A stretch of DNA of 64,000 nucleotides from Clostridia bacterium (GTDB lineage Bacteria; Bacillota; Clostridia; Peptostreptococcales; Acidaminobacteraceae), in contig JAGYOH010000005.1 in NCBI GenBank assembly GCA_018399635.1, positions 1 through 64,000 of the forward strand, in the 5' to 3' direction. Both the position numbers and the translations under genes were made by a program. Shown piece by piece: positions 1-8,108 of the stretch. The notes below the pieces were generated by a model. It did no database searches, had not been told where the DNA came from, and saw only the letters and a program-made list of their open reading frames with translations. Positions within the stretch are counted from its first letter, which is position 1. Every line of letters starts with the position of its first letter.

Positions 1-468
1 ATCAGTTCCACCTTGATCCGGGAACTCCTCACCGAGGGAAGGATACTTGAAGCCAACCGTTATCTGGGCCGCCACCATTATTTCAGAAGTGTCGTGACCC
101 CGGGCAAACGCATCGGCATGGGTCTTGGCTTTCCCACCGCCAATCTCATCATCGATATCAGCATGCACACCTTGAAGCCTGGCGTCTATCTGACCCGGGT
201 CCTGGCCAGGAACAAGCGCTACGACGCCATCACCAACATCGGCTTCAACCCGACTTTCGAGAGAAGGGAACTCAGCTTTGAAACCTATATCATCGACTTT
301 GAAGGCAATCTTTACGGCAAGGAACTCCTGGTGGAATTCATCGACCGCATCCGGGATGAAGCGAAATTCGATTCCAAGGAGGCCCTGACCCGCAGGCTGA
401 AGGAGGACCTTCATATTGCGAGAAAATATTTTGCTGAAGAGGACCGGGCCAAAGGAATTTTTTTATAG
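1..468 (+). CDS. ribF: Bifunctional riboflavin kinase/FAD synthetase, C-terminal part (5' end outside window)
   Basis: This is the end of RibF, which phosphorylates riboflavin to FMN and adenylates FMN to FAD in the cytoplasm. Only the C-terminal riboflavin kinase domain is present. The frame is open from base 1 and reads ISSTLIRELL, the typical linker into the kinase domain, so the TTG at 13 is internal and not the start. The kinase signature GFPTAN (roughly residues 39-45 of the visible part) and NIGFNPTF follow, then the usual IDRIRDE and SKEALTRRLKEDL tail. The stop is at 466-468. In Bacillota ribF normally lies just upstream of rpsO and pnp; here two lipoprotein genes are inserted between them. 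The N-terminal FAD synthetase domain cannot be judged from this window. Confidence 0.95.
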   Translation: MSSTLIRELLTEGRILEANRYLGRHHYFRSVVTPGKRIGMGLGFPTANLIIDISMHTLKPGVYLTRVLARNKRYDAITNIGFNPTFERRELSFETYIIDFEGNLYGKELLVEFIDRIRDEAKFDSKEALTRRLKEDLHIARKYFAEEDRAKGIFL

Positions 469-827
469 ATTGTTAAGAAACATGCAACATTTCAGCGAAA
501 AATGCATAAGAGACACCAATTCTTTGGTAGAATAAGGTTATTGAAAACCAACCAGGGAAGGAGGTGTCTCTTTGAATTTGTACAGACGCGTCACAGATAT
601 GGCAAAAGACCCTTGAGGATGCCGACCGGGAACCATTGACAATCAAGGCTGATCAAACCTGTTGAGACCCTTCATGGTGGGGATCTCTTGAGGGACGCCC
701 CCAGGTGTTTCGATGAAAAACCCTGAACAGGCAAGATCAGCCTGCCGACTATCAGAGTCACTTTTGCAGCCCGTATGGCCGGGAATCGCCATCATCTTCC
801 GGTGCATTCGATTGGAGGTCTTCAAAA
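469..827. other. 359-bp gap with a short SD-led ORF inside an inverted repeat; no recognisable gene
   Basis: No real coding region is visible here. A 10-bp perfect inverted repeat, AAGAGACACC (508-517) and GGTGTCTCTT (563-572), surrounds a good Shine-Dalgarno (AAGGAGG, 559-565) that precedes a 14-codon TTG-started ORF (572-616, ending MAKDP then TGA). This looks either like a decayed mobile-element or gene start, or a small leader peptide whose SD can be sequestered. The rest, up to the lipoprotein SD (TGGAGG, about 811-816), shows nothing I recognise. A TTGACA at about 636 has no matching -10 box. Confidence 0.4.
508..572 (+). repeat. 10-bp inverted repeat covering a Shine-Dalgarno
   Basis: AAGAGACACC at 508-517 is the exact reverse complement of GGTGTCTCTT at 563-572. 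The right arm overlaps the AAGGAGG at 559-565, so the RNA hairpin would hide the ribosome binding site of the 14-codon ORF at 572-616. Confidence 0.6.
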
Positions 828-2018
828 ATGAAAAAAACCATCTTGTTGATACTGGTCTGTCTGACCTTCCTCATCTCAGGTTGTTCTCAGGGATCCCCTG
901 AGGTCAAAACTGAAGAGGACATCAGAGCTGAAGTACAGGCGGAGCTGGAAGCGGAGGAAAAACTCAAGGAAGAATTGAGAGCGGAAATCGAAGCGGAAAT
1001 GGCGGATGAGGCGGCTTTGGATGCTGAGGCTCCTGAGACGGCCGTTACTGATTCTGAAGCCGGGGATACTCCCGTCACGGCCCCAGATGCCGGTCCGGAC
1101 AACGAAAAAAATCCACATGATACAGCAGTCATTGATGCCTCTTCACTGACCGAAGGCATGGACATCGAAGGCCATGTCCTCAAAGATCTCAAATACATAG
1201 AAAACGCCGAATTGTCCTATGTGTTGGAGGGGGAGTTTGAACTCGAAGGGGTATTGTACAACGACATGCTCTGGGATGAACCGAGATTCGAAGCGGATGA
1301 GGGCGGTTACCTGGATACGAAAATCGCCTTCATGGGAGAAACCATGATCGACCTGCCCAGCAAATATGTCTACCTGGGTCAATACAGCGACCTGACCGCC
1401 TATATCAGCAGTGACCATATCGACAGAATCAAGAGCGGAGAGGTTCTTCCGGCAAGACTTGTCGCCCGCAACAACCTGCTGGTCCTTCGTGACGGCACTG
1501 AAGGCCATGCCGGGTATGAAACCATCGTTTCATTGGAAATACTTGAGGGTGACCAGGGCGATGAACCTTCAGACAGCGGGGCGGATGAACCGGGTGCAGG
1601 GTCGGATTCTCAAGAAGAATCGAGATTTGCACCGGAGGAGTTGTCGGGAACCTGGATTGACTATTCAAAGTATCATACGGTCATCATTCCTATGAGTGAG
1701 TCCGTCAATGCCCCCTTGTTGGCCAAAACAACCGCGAGCTTTTCAGACAATCCGGAAAACATCAGGGTCCGATTCACCGTCTTCGGCGATATGGACGATG
1801 TCAGACTGTCTTATTCTGAAAGCATGGGTGCAGAGGCTGAAATCATTGAACTGGGAACCCTGCATGACTGCATGGTGGAGGTCTACGCCCCCTTTGGAAC
1901 GGATTTTTCCACTGTCAAGGTGGAAGGTCTGGTCAATACAATGGAAGAAAACAGGATTGATTTCAATCTGGATGACCTGAGGGATCATTCCGAATATGAA
2001 ATCATCATGATCAAATAA
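828..2018 (+). CDS. Predicted lipoprotein with charged coiled-coil N-terminus (paralogue of the next gene)
   Basis: The 396-residue protein begins with a Lys-Lys signal peptide, a hydrophobic run and the lipobox LISGC, so it should be lipidated on Cys19 and anchored on the outer face of the membrane. Residues about 28-60 form an Ala/Glu/Lys-rich heptad-like segment (EAEEKLKEELRAEIEAEM) typical of a coiled coil, followed by a Pro/Asp/Ala-rich linker to about residue 100. The remaining part has a region of about 140 residues that repeats Glu and Tyr-rich strands, a second acidic linker near 240-265, and a C-terminal domain that I do not recognise. A TGGAGG at about 811-816 supports the ATG at 828. 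The next gene, 16 nt downstream, shares the signal peptide and coiled coil. Function unknown; an envelope sensor or binding protein is only a guess. Confidence 0.85.
   Translation: MKKTILLILVCLTFLISGCSQGSPEVKTEEDIRAEVQAELEAEEKLKEELRAEIEAEMADEAALDAEAPETAVTDSEAGDTPVTAPDAGPDNEKNPHDTAVIDASSLTEGMDIEGHVLKDLKYIENAELSYVLEGEFELEGVLYNDMLWDEPRFEADEGGYLDTKIAFMGETMIDLPSKYVYLGQYSDLTAYISSDHIDRIKSGEVLPARLVARNNLLVLRDGTEGHAGYETIVSLEILEGDQGDEPSDSGADEPGAGSDSQEESRFAPEELSGTWIDYSKYHTVIIPMSESVNAPLLAKTTASFSDNPENIRVRFTVFGDMDDVRLSYSESMGAEAEIIELGTLHDCMVEVYAPFGTDFSTVKVEGLVNTMEENRIDFNLDDLRDHSEYEIIMIK
939..1005 (+). repeat. Coiled-coil coding segment nearly identical to 2148-2214
   Basis: About 67 bases that code for the AELEAEEKLKEEL segment of the first lipoprotein recur almost base for base at 2148-2214 in the second; I see only a few mismatches. 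The rest of the two genes is far more diverged, which suggests recent duplication of this module or gene conversion. Confidence 0.75.
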
Positions 2019-2034
2019 TGTGAGGAGCGGACTA

Positions 2035-3558
2035 ATGAAAAAAACCTTAATGACCATCATGGCCCTGGCCCTGATCTTGATGATTGCGGGCTGTTCACAA
2101 GAGGAAGCCCCTGAAAAAACCGAGGAGGCATTGAGAGCTGAAATCAAGGCGGAACTGGAAGCGGAGGAAAAACTCAAGGAAGAATTGAAAGCGGAAATCG
2201 AAGCGGAAATGGCGGCTGAAGAAAACCCGCCGGAGGAGGCCGATGAGCCTGCCGGGGTCGAAGGCCCCTCCGAGGAGGAGCCTGCAGTGGTTGAAGGCCT
2301 GCCGGCGGATGATCCTGCTTTTGATTTTTTCAATCTGGATGTTGAAGAGATGGAAAGCCAATTCGGTCCCTGGAAAGAAAAATCCGGTTATCTGGGTTCG
2401 GACTGGTATATTTATGATGATTATTCATTTGCCTTTGGCCTGGTCGATGAAAACGATGAATACGTCTACAGGATGACCACCCTCAGCGTGAACGACGGCA
2501 CGGCTTTCATGGGGGTCATGATCGGGGAGGGCCTGTCCGAAATCAAGGCGGTGCTGGGAACTCCGGCAAACGAGTATCTGTACGTTGATGAAGAGGGGAT
2601 GTCTGAATGGCGTGAGGGCTATTACACCAGTTATGAATACCATTCCCCCGAAGAGGGCTTCCGGGTTGAATTCTATTCAAAGGACAGTGAATCCCCCACA
2701 CAATTCGCCTGGATCACAAGAATGAGTGCCTACAATCAAGAAGAGGGCGGTTCCTATGAAGAGGAGGGGGAGGCTGCGGCATCCTCCACCATAGCAAAGG
2801 GGCTGGCCTATTATGCCTTCAATGCCAATGAAAAGGTGGCCTTTGACCTCAACGGCGACGGGATGGACGAGATGATCGAGTACCTGCCGGCGGATGAATG
2901 GGGGTTTGATTTGACGGTGTCAGGCTACGGGACCCTGTCCGCGGAGACTGTGAATCTTGAAACCGATGGATTCAGCATCGTCCGATACGAAGACCCCTAC
3001 CAGGATGATTTCGACAGGTATGTCATCGGTATTCTGGAATACGGCCCGAGCGACGACCTGCTGACCAGACTCTATGCCGTCATCAATGCCCCCGACGGCT
3101 CCGAGTCCTTTGTTTCCATCGGCAGCCTTCAGGGGGAACTGGTCGCTGAAGCTGATTTTGACTTTGAAAAGGATTTTGACACCAAGGCCTTTGCCATGGC
3201 GGACAACGGGTTCAACGCCCCTGTCAGAATGACCCTGCTTCCCTTCACCTGCTTCGGCAGAACCCAGTTCATTTACAATACGACCGATGCCAGGCTGACG
3301 GATGCCGTCATTGAGAATAATCTGGATTATGTGACCAGGATCACCTCTCATATCAATGCTGACATCCTGGTTTATGACGAAAAGGACACAGGATCCAATA
3401 GTCGCACCATCACCGGGGGCCAGGAGGTCACCCTGGCGGCGACGGACAATGTCAACTGGGTCTACCTCATGTCCGAAAGCGGTGAGAGCGGCTGGGTTGA
3501 ATCGGATCAGATTCGTCTGGATATCTTCGAAGATCTGATGGACTACATGTACGACTAG
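2035..3558 (+). CDS. Predicted lipoprotein with coiled coil, BamE/DUF4309-like segment and C-terminal SH3b-like domain
   Basis: The start is the ATG at 2035, not the upstream GTG at 2020, because GAGGAG (2022-2027) sits at proper distance and the protein then starts MKKTLMTIMALALILMIAGC, a lipoprotein signal ending in the lipobox IAGC. The 507-residue protein has the same Ala/Glu/Lys coiled-coil segment as the preceding gene. Around residues 105-225 there is a strand-rich region with GVMIGEGLSEIKAVLGTP, reminiscent of BamE/SmpA or DUF4309-like folds. A calcium-loop-like DLNGDGMDE lies near residue 285. The last about 70 residues (VYDEK to GWVESD) resemble a bacterial SH3b domain, which usually binds peptidoglycan. 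Together with its neighbour it looks like a two-gene envelope unit. The assignments beyond lipoprotein and SH3b are tentative. Confidence 0.85.
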   Translation: MKKTLMTIMALALILMIAGCSQEEAPEKTEEALRAEIKAELEAEEKLKEELKAEIEAEMAAEENPPEEADEPAGVEGPSEEEPAVVEGLPADDPAFDFFNLDVEEMESQFGPWKEKSGYLGSDWYIYDDYSFAFGLVDENDEYVYRMTTLSVNDGTAFMGVMIGEGLSEIKAVLGTPANEYLYVDEEGMSEWREGYYTSYEYHSPEEGFRVEFYSKDSESPTQFAWITRMSAYNQEEGGSYEEEGEAAASSTIAKGLAYYAFNANEKVAFDLNGDGMDEMIEYLPADEWGFDLTVSGYGTLSAETVNLETDGFSIVRYEDPYQDDFDRYVIGILEYGPSDDLLTRLYAVINAPDGSESFVSIGSLQGELVAEADFDFEKDFDTKAFAMADNGFNAPVRMTLLPFTCFGRTQFIYNTTDARLTDAVIENNLDYVTRITSHINADILVYDEKDTGSNSRTITGGQEVTLAATDNVNWVYLMSESGESGWVESDQIRLDIFEDLMDYMYD

Positions 3559-3653
3559 GCGGCGGTTCCCGATCCCATCCTCCCCGGGGCGGCGTCGGCT
3601 TTTCAAATAAGTCTCCGTGAAAAAGTTGACAGCATCCTTTCGGGGCGAATCGG

Positions 3654-3682
3654 TTTACTTCACATATTTTATGTGGTAAAAT
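3654..3682 (+). promoter_or_regulatory. Sigma-A promoter of rpsO
   Basis: TTTACT (3654-3659), a 17-nt spacer and TAAAAT (3677-3682) form a good vegetative promoter. The start would fall at about 3689, just before the structured leader of rpsO. Confidence 0.65.
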
Positions 3683-3695
3683 AAATTGTTCAGAA

Positions 3696-3742
3696 CTTAG
3701 AACTATGTTCACCGAGACTCCGACGGTCTACTTGGTTCTAAG
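3696..3742 (+). promoter_or_regulatory. Candidate S15-binding mRNA leader
   Basis: CTTAGAAC (3696-3703) pairs with GTTCTAAG (3735-3742) and encloses a smaller hairpin (AGAC, TCCGACG, GTCT, about 3715-3729), giving a junction-like fold directly upstream of the rpsO SD. Autogenous S15 leaders are known in several bacterial lineages and mimic the 16S rRNA binding site. The location and fold fit; the exact class is inferred. Confidence 0.5.
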
Positions 3743-3767
3743 GGATAAAAAAAATTGGAGGTAGAAT

Positions 3768-4034
3768 ATGATTACCAAGGAAACCAAGACGCAGATCATC
3801 AGTGAGCACAAGGCCCACGACAAGGACACGGGTTCGAGCGAGGTGCAGATCGCCCTTTTGACGAACCGCATCAATTCCCTTAACGAACATCTGAAAATCC
3901 ACAAAAAAGACCATCACTCAAGACGAGGTCTGTTGAAAATGGTCGGTCAGCGTAGAAGACTGCTCAACTACGTCAAAAAGAACGACATCGAGCATTACCG
4001 TGACATCCTACAAAAGCTCAACCTGAGGAAGTAA
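3768..4034 (+). CDS. rpsO: 30S ribosomal protein S15
   Basis: The 88-residue protein is S15 over its full normal length. It carries the hallmark segments [29 protein letters not shown] and [11 protein letters not shown]-like (here [13 protein letters not shown]). S15 binds the three-way junction of 16S rRNA helices 20-22 and nucleates the platform of the small subunit. The ATG at 3768 is preceded by TTGGAGG (3755-3761). The gene has its own promoter and a structured leader, is followed by an intrinsic terminator, and precedes pnp as it does in most bacteria. Confidence 0.99.
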   Translation: MITKETKTQIISEHKAHDKDTGSSEVQIALLTNRINSLNEHLKIHKKDHHSRRGLLKMVGQRRRLLNYVKKNDIEHYRDILQKLNLRK

Positions 4035-4036
4035 CT

Positions 4037-4066
4037 AAATAGCGGGGTTACCCCCGCTATTTGTTT
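4037..4066 (+). terminator. Intrinsic terminator after rpsO
   Basis: An 11-bp stem, AAATAGCGGGG (4037-4047) with CCCCGCTATTT (4052-4062), lies 3 nt after the rpsO stop and is followed by TGTTT. It should release part of the transcripts before pnp. Confidence 0.8.
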
Positions 4067-4074
4067 ACCATCTG

Positions 4075-4155
4075 GATTTTAGAGTTTATTTGATTTGTCC
4101 TACTTTTAGTGGGCAAAGCCATTTGTCCAGTAAAAGTAGGATAAATTCTAAAATC
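4075..4155 (+). promoter_or_regulatory. Very long leader hairpin of pnp (probable RNase III/PNPase autoregulation site)
   Basis: GATTTTAGA and TTTAT on the left pair with ATAAA and TCTAAAATC on the right. Above an 8-nt asymmetric bulge (about 4090-4097) comes TCCTACTTTTA (4098-4108) paired with TAAAAGTAGGA (4131-4141). Then, past one G-G mismatch, TGGGCAAA pairs with TTTGTCCA, closed by a GCCA loop. The total is over 30 pairs, ending 9 nt before the SD of pnp. E. coli pnp is autoregulated through a comparable RNase III-cleaved leader hairpin; the same role here is inferred. Confidence 0.7.
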
Positions 4156-4177
4156 CTCAAAAAAGAGGAGGAAAATC

Positions 4178-6313
4178 ATGGAACAAAAGACGTTCAAAAT
4201 GACCCTGGGCCATCGCGAGTTAGTGGCGGAAATCGGTCGCTACGCCCCCCTGGCCCACGGAGCGGTCATGCTCCGCTACGGCGATACCGCCGTATTGACC
4301 ACCGCCGTCAGAGGCAAGCCCCGGGAGGGTCTCGACTTTTTCCCGCTGAGCTGCGAGTACCAGGAAAAAATGTACGCCGTAGGGAAGATTCCCGGAGGCT
4401 ATATCAAGCGTGAGGGCAGACCCTCTGAAAACGCCGTGCTGACCTCGAGACTCATCGACAGACCCATCCGGCCGCTCTTTCCCGACTCCTACAAGGACGA
4501 GGTCCAGGTGGTGGCCCAGGTGATCGCAGTGGACCAGAACAACAGTCCTCAAATGACCGCCATGGTCGGTTCATCCATCGCCCTTTCCATTGCCAAGGAC
4601 ATCCCCTTCAACGGTCCTACGGGATCCGTCCAGGTGGGCCTGGTGGAGGGCAGGTATATCATCAATCCCAATGTGGAGGAGATGGAGAAATCCCTGATGG
4701 ATCTCGTGGTCTCCGGCACCAAGGATGCCATCATGATGGTGGAGGCCGGATCGAAGTTCGTTTCCGAAGGCCAGATGCTCGACGGCATCATGTTCGCCCA
4801 CGAAGCCATCAAGGAAATCGTCGCCTTCGTTGAAACCATTCAAAAGGAACTCGGCATCGTCAAGGAAGAATACATTCCCCCTGAAGTCAACGAAGAGCTG
4901 CGGGACTTCGTCAAGGGCATCGTGGATGATGAATTGTACCAGGCAGTGAGAATCCAGGACAAGACTGAACGGGGAGATTTTGAAGGGGCCTTGATGGACA
5001 AGCTTGTCGCGGCTCTGGAAGAGAAATATCCCGAAGATTTCGGCGGTCTCATCGGCGAAGCCAAGAGTTTCTTCAAATCCCTTGAGAAAAAGCAGATGCG
5101 CCGCATGATCACCCACGAGAATCTCCGACCCGATGGCCGCAGACCGGATCAGATCCGACAGATCACCACGGACGCGGGGCTTTTCAAACGCACCCACGGC
5201 AGCGGGTTTTTCATGAGGGGTGAGACCTCGGCTCTTTCCATCACCACCCTGGGCGCACTTGGAGAGGCCCAGCGGCTGGACGGCATCGATCTCGAAGAAA
5301 CCAGACGGTTCATGCACCATTACAATTTCCCTCCCTTCTCCGTGGGAGAGCCGGGCAGAATGATGGGTCCCAACAGACGGGCCATCGGTCACGGCGCCCT
5401 GGGGGAAAGAGCCCTTTATCAGGTTCTCCCCAAGGAAGAAGACTTTCCCTACGCCATCCGGGTGGTTTCAGAGGTGCTCAGCTCCAACGGCTCCACCTCC
5501 CAGGCCAGCATCTGTGCCTCCTCCCTGAGCATGATGGACGCCGGCGTTCCCATCCTGGCACCGGTTGCCGGCATTGCCATGGGTCTGATCAAGGAAGAAG
5601 AAAAAGTCACGGTTCTCAGTGATATCCAGGGGATGGAAGACTTCCTGGGCGACATGGACTTCAAGGTCGCCGGGACCACGGAGGGCATCACCGCCATCCA
5701 GATGGACATCAAAATCCAGGGAATCGATCGTGACATCATGACCACCGCCTTGGAGCAGGCCAGGGTGGGACGGCTCCACATCCTTTCCAAAATGAATGAA
5801 ACCCTTGAAGAACCGAGAAAGGAACTCTCGGAATACGCACCGCGGGTCTTCCATCTCAGGGTCCACCCCGACAAGATTCGGGAAATCATCGGACCGGGTG
5901 GTAAAGTGATCACCAAGATCACCTCCGAGTGCGACGTCAAGATCGACATCGACGATTCCGGTCTGGTCCTGATCACCGCCGTGGACGGCAAGGGGGGCAA
6001 GGAAGCCCTCAGACGCATCGAAGAGATCATCAAGGAAGTTGAAAAGGGTGAAATCTACAATGCGAAAATCGTCAAAATCGCAAAATTCGGGGCCTTCGTC
6101 GAGCTTCTGCCCGGCAAGGACGCCCTGTGCCATATTTCCCAGCTGACCATGAAGCGCCTCAACAACGTGGAGGATGAATTCAAGGTAGGGGATGAAATCG
6201 TGGTCAAGGTTCTGGACATCGACGCCCAGGGCAAGGTCAGCGTTTCCCGCAAGGTGCTTTTGGAAGAAACCGCGAAAAAAGAAACCGTAAAAACCGAAGG
6301 CACTCACAAGTAA
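4178..6313 (+). CDS. pnp: Polyribonucleotide nucleotidyltransferase (PNPase)
   Basis: The 711-residue protein is full-length PNPase, the phosphorolytic 3'-5' exoribonuclease of mRNA decay. It has two RNase PH-like domains (about 1-220 and 310-545) joined by a helical domain. The first contains FFPLSCEYQEK and RPSENAVLTSRLIDRPIRPLF. The second carries FSVGEPGRMMGPNRRAIGHG, SNGSTSQAS and the catalytic DIQGMEDFLGDMDFKVAGT region. A KH domain (IIGPGGKVI, about residue 565) and an S1 domain (KIVKIAKFGAFVELLPGKDALCHIS) follow. The ATG at 4178 has GAGGAGG (4165-4171) at ideal spacing. The long hairpin just upstream suggests feedback control. The gene is followed by a 15-bp hairpin and then the M16 protease, the order seen in Bacillus and Clostridia. 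Confidence 0.99.
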   Translation: MEQKTFKMTLGHRELVAEIGRYAPLAHGAVMLRYGDTAVLTTAVRGKPREGLDFFPLSCEYQEKMYAVGKIPGGYIKREGRPSENAVLTSRLIDRPIRPLFPDSYKDEVQVVAQVIAVDQNNSPQMTAMVGSSIALSIAKDIPFNGPTGSVQVGLVEGRYIINPNVEEMEKSLMDLVVSGTKDAIMMVEAGSKFVSEGQMLDGIMFAHEAIKEIVAFVETIQKELGIVKEEYIPPEVNEELRDFVKGIVDDELYQAVRIQDKTERGDFEGALMDKLVAALEEKYPEDFGGLIGEAKSFFKSLEKKQMRRMITHENLRPDGRRPDQIRQITTDAGLFKRTHGSGFFMRGETSALSITTLGALGEAQRLDGIDLEETRRFMHHYNFPPFSVGEPGRMMGPNRRAIGHGALGERALYQVLPKEEDFPYAIRVVSEVLSSNGSTSQASICASSLSMMDAGVPILAPVAGIAMGLIKEEEKVTVLSDIQGMEDFLGDMDFKVAGTTEGITAIQMDIKIQGIDRDIMTTALEQARVGRLHILSKMNETLEEPRKELSEYAPRVFHLRVHPDKIREIIGPGGKVITKITSECDVKIDIDDSGLVLITAVDGKGGKEALRRIEEIIKEVEKGEIYNAKIVKIAKFGAFVELLPGKDALCHISQLTMKRLNNVEDEFKVGDEIVVKVLDIDAQGKVSVSRKVLLEETAKKETVKTEGTHK

Positions 6314-6330
6314 ACACAAGCACAGGACAG

Positions 6331-6366
6331 AAGGTGCAAGTCGGGGAGTTGCCCGACTTGCACCTT
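6331..6366 (+). terminator. 15-bp hairpin between pnp and the M16 protease gene, without a clear U tract
   Basis: AAGGTGCAAGTCGGG (6331-6345) pairs perfectly with CCCGACTTGCACCTT (6352-6366) over a GAGTTG loop. The following bases are CTAAATA, not a U run, so it may protect the 3' end of pnp mRNA or act as a weak terminator rather than a classical one. Confidence 0.5.
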
Positions 6367-6394
6367 CTAAATATAAAGGTTCAGGAGAGATCAT

Positions 6395-7681
6395 TTGATA
6401 GAATTACATTATCTAGACAACCAGATGCCCGTGGCCCTCTATCCCATGATGGAAGCCAAAACCGTCTCCATCGGTTTTTTCATCCCGGTGGGTACCATCC
6501 ATGAGGATGGCTATCCTTCGGGGATTTCCCATGTGATCGAACACATGATTTTCAAGGGCACGGAGAATTACAGCGCTTATGATATCGCCCTTGCCATGGA
6601 CCACATCGGAGGGGAACTCAATGCCTACACCTCCAAGGAATGCACCGGCATCCTTGCGAGAATCCTGCCGGAGGACCTGGCGGTCCCCATCACTCTGGTG
6701 GCGGAAATGCTTTTCAAGAGTCTTTTCGACCCGGAAGACCTCAGCAAGGAAAAATCCGTGATCCAGGAGGAGATCCTGTCCTATGAGGATTCTCCGGAGG
6801 ATATCAGTTACGACGGTCTTTCCGGTGTGATCTACCGGGGATCCCCCCTGGTCCATCCCATACTGGGCACCCTGGAGAGCCTGGAAAGAATCGATGTCAG
6901 CGTCTTGAAGGCCTACTTTGACAAACATTATGATCCCGGCGCCATGGTCATCAGCGTCGCCGGAAAATTCGATTCAGCAAGGGTCATGGCCCTTCTCAAT
7001 GACCATTTCGGAAGGAATCCGGTGCATAAGCCCCATCATCCCATCCAGGTCCACCGCATTCCCTTCTTGGGAGGCCGCTTTTTCAAGGCCAAGGACTTTG
7101 AACAGACCCATATCGACATCGCCTTATGGGGACCCGAGGAGGAACACCCCCTCTACTACGCCATGAGCATCCTCAACAATATTCTGGGGGGCACCGTCTC
7201 TTCCCGGCTTTTTCAAAGAATCCGTGAAAAGGAGGGACTGGTCTACAGCATCCACTCCCAGATCAACGCCTATGAAAATGCCGGCAGCCTGCTGATCAGC
7301 TACTCCCTGAAGGAATCCCAGGTCAGCAGGGCCACGGACCTGATCCTAAAGGAACTGGTCCACTTGAGAGACCGGGGCATCACGTTGGAGGAATACCACC
7401 ATTCGAAAAAGCACCTCATCGGCAGCATCCTGCTTGAGACAGAAACCCCCGAGGACTACATGAGCCTCACCGCCAAGGATCTGCTGTATCGCCGCCGGCT
7501 TCTCAGCGTCGATGATCTGATCCAGAAGATCGAAGGCACCAGTTTTGAAGCCATCGGGGAGGTGCTCAAGCTGATCTTCGACCACCCCGTCGCCCTCAGT
7601 GCGGTGGGCCAGATGGAAGCCGATGAATTTGAAAGCATCTACACCAGAATAAGCAATGAGTTGGAGGGTAGACATGTCTAA
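6395..7681 (+). CDS. M16 family zinc metallopeptidase (YmxG-like)
   Basis: The 428-residue protein is a single-chain M16 (pitrilysin/insulinase type) peptidase of normal length. The inverted zinc motif HxxEH is present as HVIEHMIFKGT (about residue 47), with the distal Glu in the following EEILSYEDSPED region. The C-terminal M16 half carries LFQRIREKEGLVYSIHS, the usual Arg/Tyr substrate-binding element. The start is a TTG at 6395 with AGGAGA at 6383-6388. In Bacillus the equivalent gene (ymxG/mlpA) follows pnp and lies upstream of dapG, as here. Its substrate is unknown; a role in processing small peptides is inferred from the family. Confidence 0.95.
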   Translation: MIELHYLDNQMPVALYPMMEAKTVSIGFFIPVGTIHEDGYPSGISHVIEHMIFKGTENYSAYDIALAMDHIGGELNAYTSKECTGILARILPEDLAVPITLVAEMLFKSLFDPEDLSKEKSVIQEEILSYEDSPEDISYDGLSGVIYRGSPLVHPILGTLESLERIDVSVLKAYFDKHYDPGAMVISVAGKFDSARVMALLNDHFGRNPVHKPHHPIQVHRIPFLGGRFFKAKDFEQTHIDIALWGPEEEHPLYYAMSILNNILGGTVSSRLFQRIREKEGLVYSIHSQINAYENAGSLLISYSLKESQVSRATDLILKELVHLRDRGITLEEYHHSKKHLIGSILLETETPEDYMSLTAKDLLYRRRLLSVDDLIQKIEGTSFEAIGEVLKLIFDHPVALSAVGQMEADEFESIYTRISNELEGRHV

Positions 7682-8108
7682 GGTGAAAATCGTCAACAAG
7701 GGGAACAATCCCCTGCCTGAGTACAAAACCCCCGGTTCCGCCGGGATGGACCTCATGGCCTGGCTCGAGGAGCCTCTGACCCTGGCCTCCCTGGAGAGGG
7801 CCCTGGTTCCCACCGGACTTTACATCGAGCTGGAACCCGGTTATGAGGCCCAGATCCGCCCCAGAAGCGGCATGAGCATCAAGCACGGCCTATCCCTGAT
7901 CAATGCCGTCGGCACCATCGACAGCGATTACCGGGGGGAACTGAAGATTCCCGTGGTGAATCTGTCCAGGGAAACCTTTACCATCCATAGCGGTGACCGG
8001 ATCGCCCAGATGATCGTGGCGGCCTATGACAGGGTCACCCTGCAGCCGGTGGAGGAACTGCTTCAGACACAAAGAGGAGAGGGTGGCTTTGGATCGACAG
8101 GGCGATAA
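7674..8108 (+). CDS. dut: Deoxyuridine 5'-triphosphate nucleotidohydrolase (dUTPase)
   Basis: The 144-residue protein is a trimeric-type dUTPase, which hydrolyses dUTP to dUMP and pyrophosphate. It keeps uracil out of DNA and supplies dUMP for dTMP. All five motifs can be seen: GSAGMDL (1), RPRSGMSIKHG (2), GTIDSDYRGEL (3), RIAQMIV (4) and RGEGGFGSTGR (5). The start is the ATG at 7674 with GGAGGG (7662-7667); it overlaps the end of the protease gene by 8 nt, which implies translational coupling. The window also carries ung, the glycosylase that removes uracil from DNA. Confidence 0.97.
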   Translation: MSKVKIVNKGNNPLPEYKTPGSAGMDLMAWLEEPLTLASLERALVPTGLYIELEPGYEAQIRPRSGMSIKHGLSLINAVGTIDSDYRGELKIPVVNLSRETFTIHSGDRIAQMIVAAYDRVTLQPVEELLQTQRGEGGFGSTGR

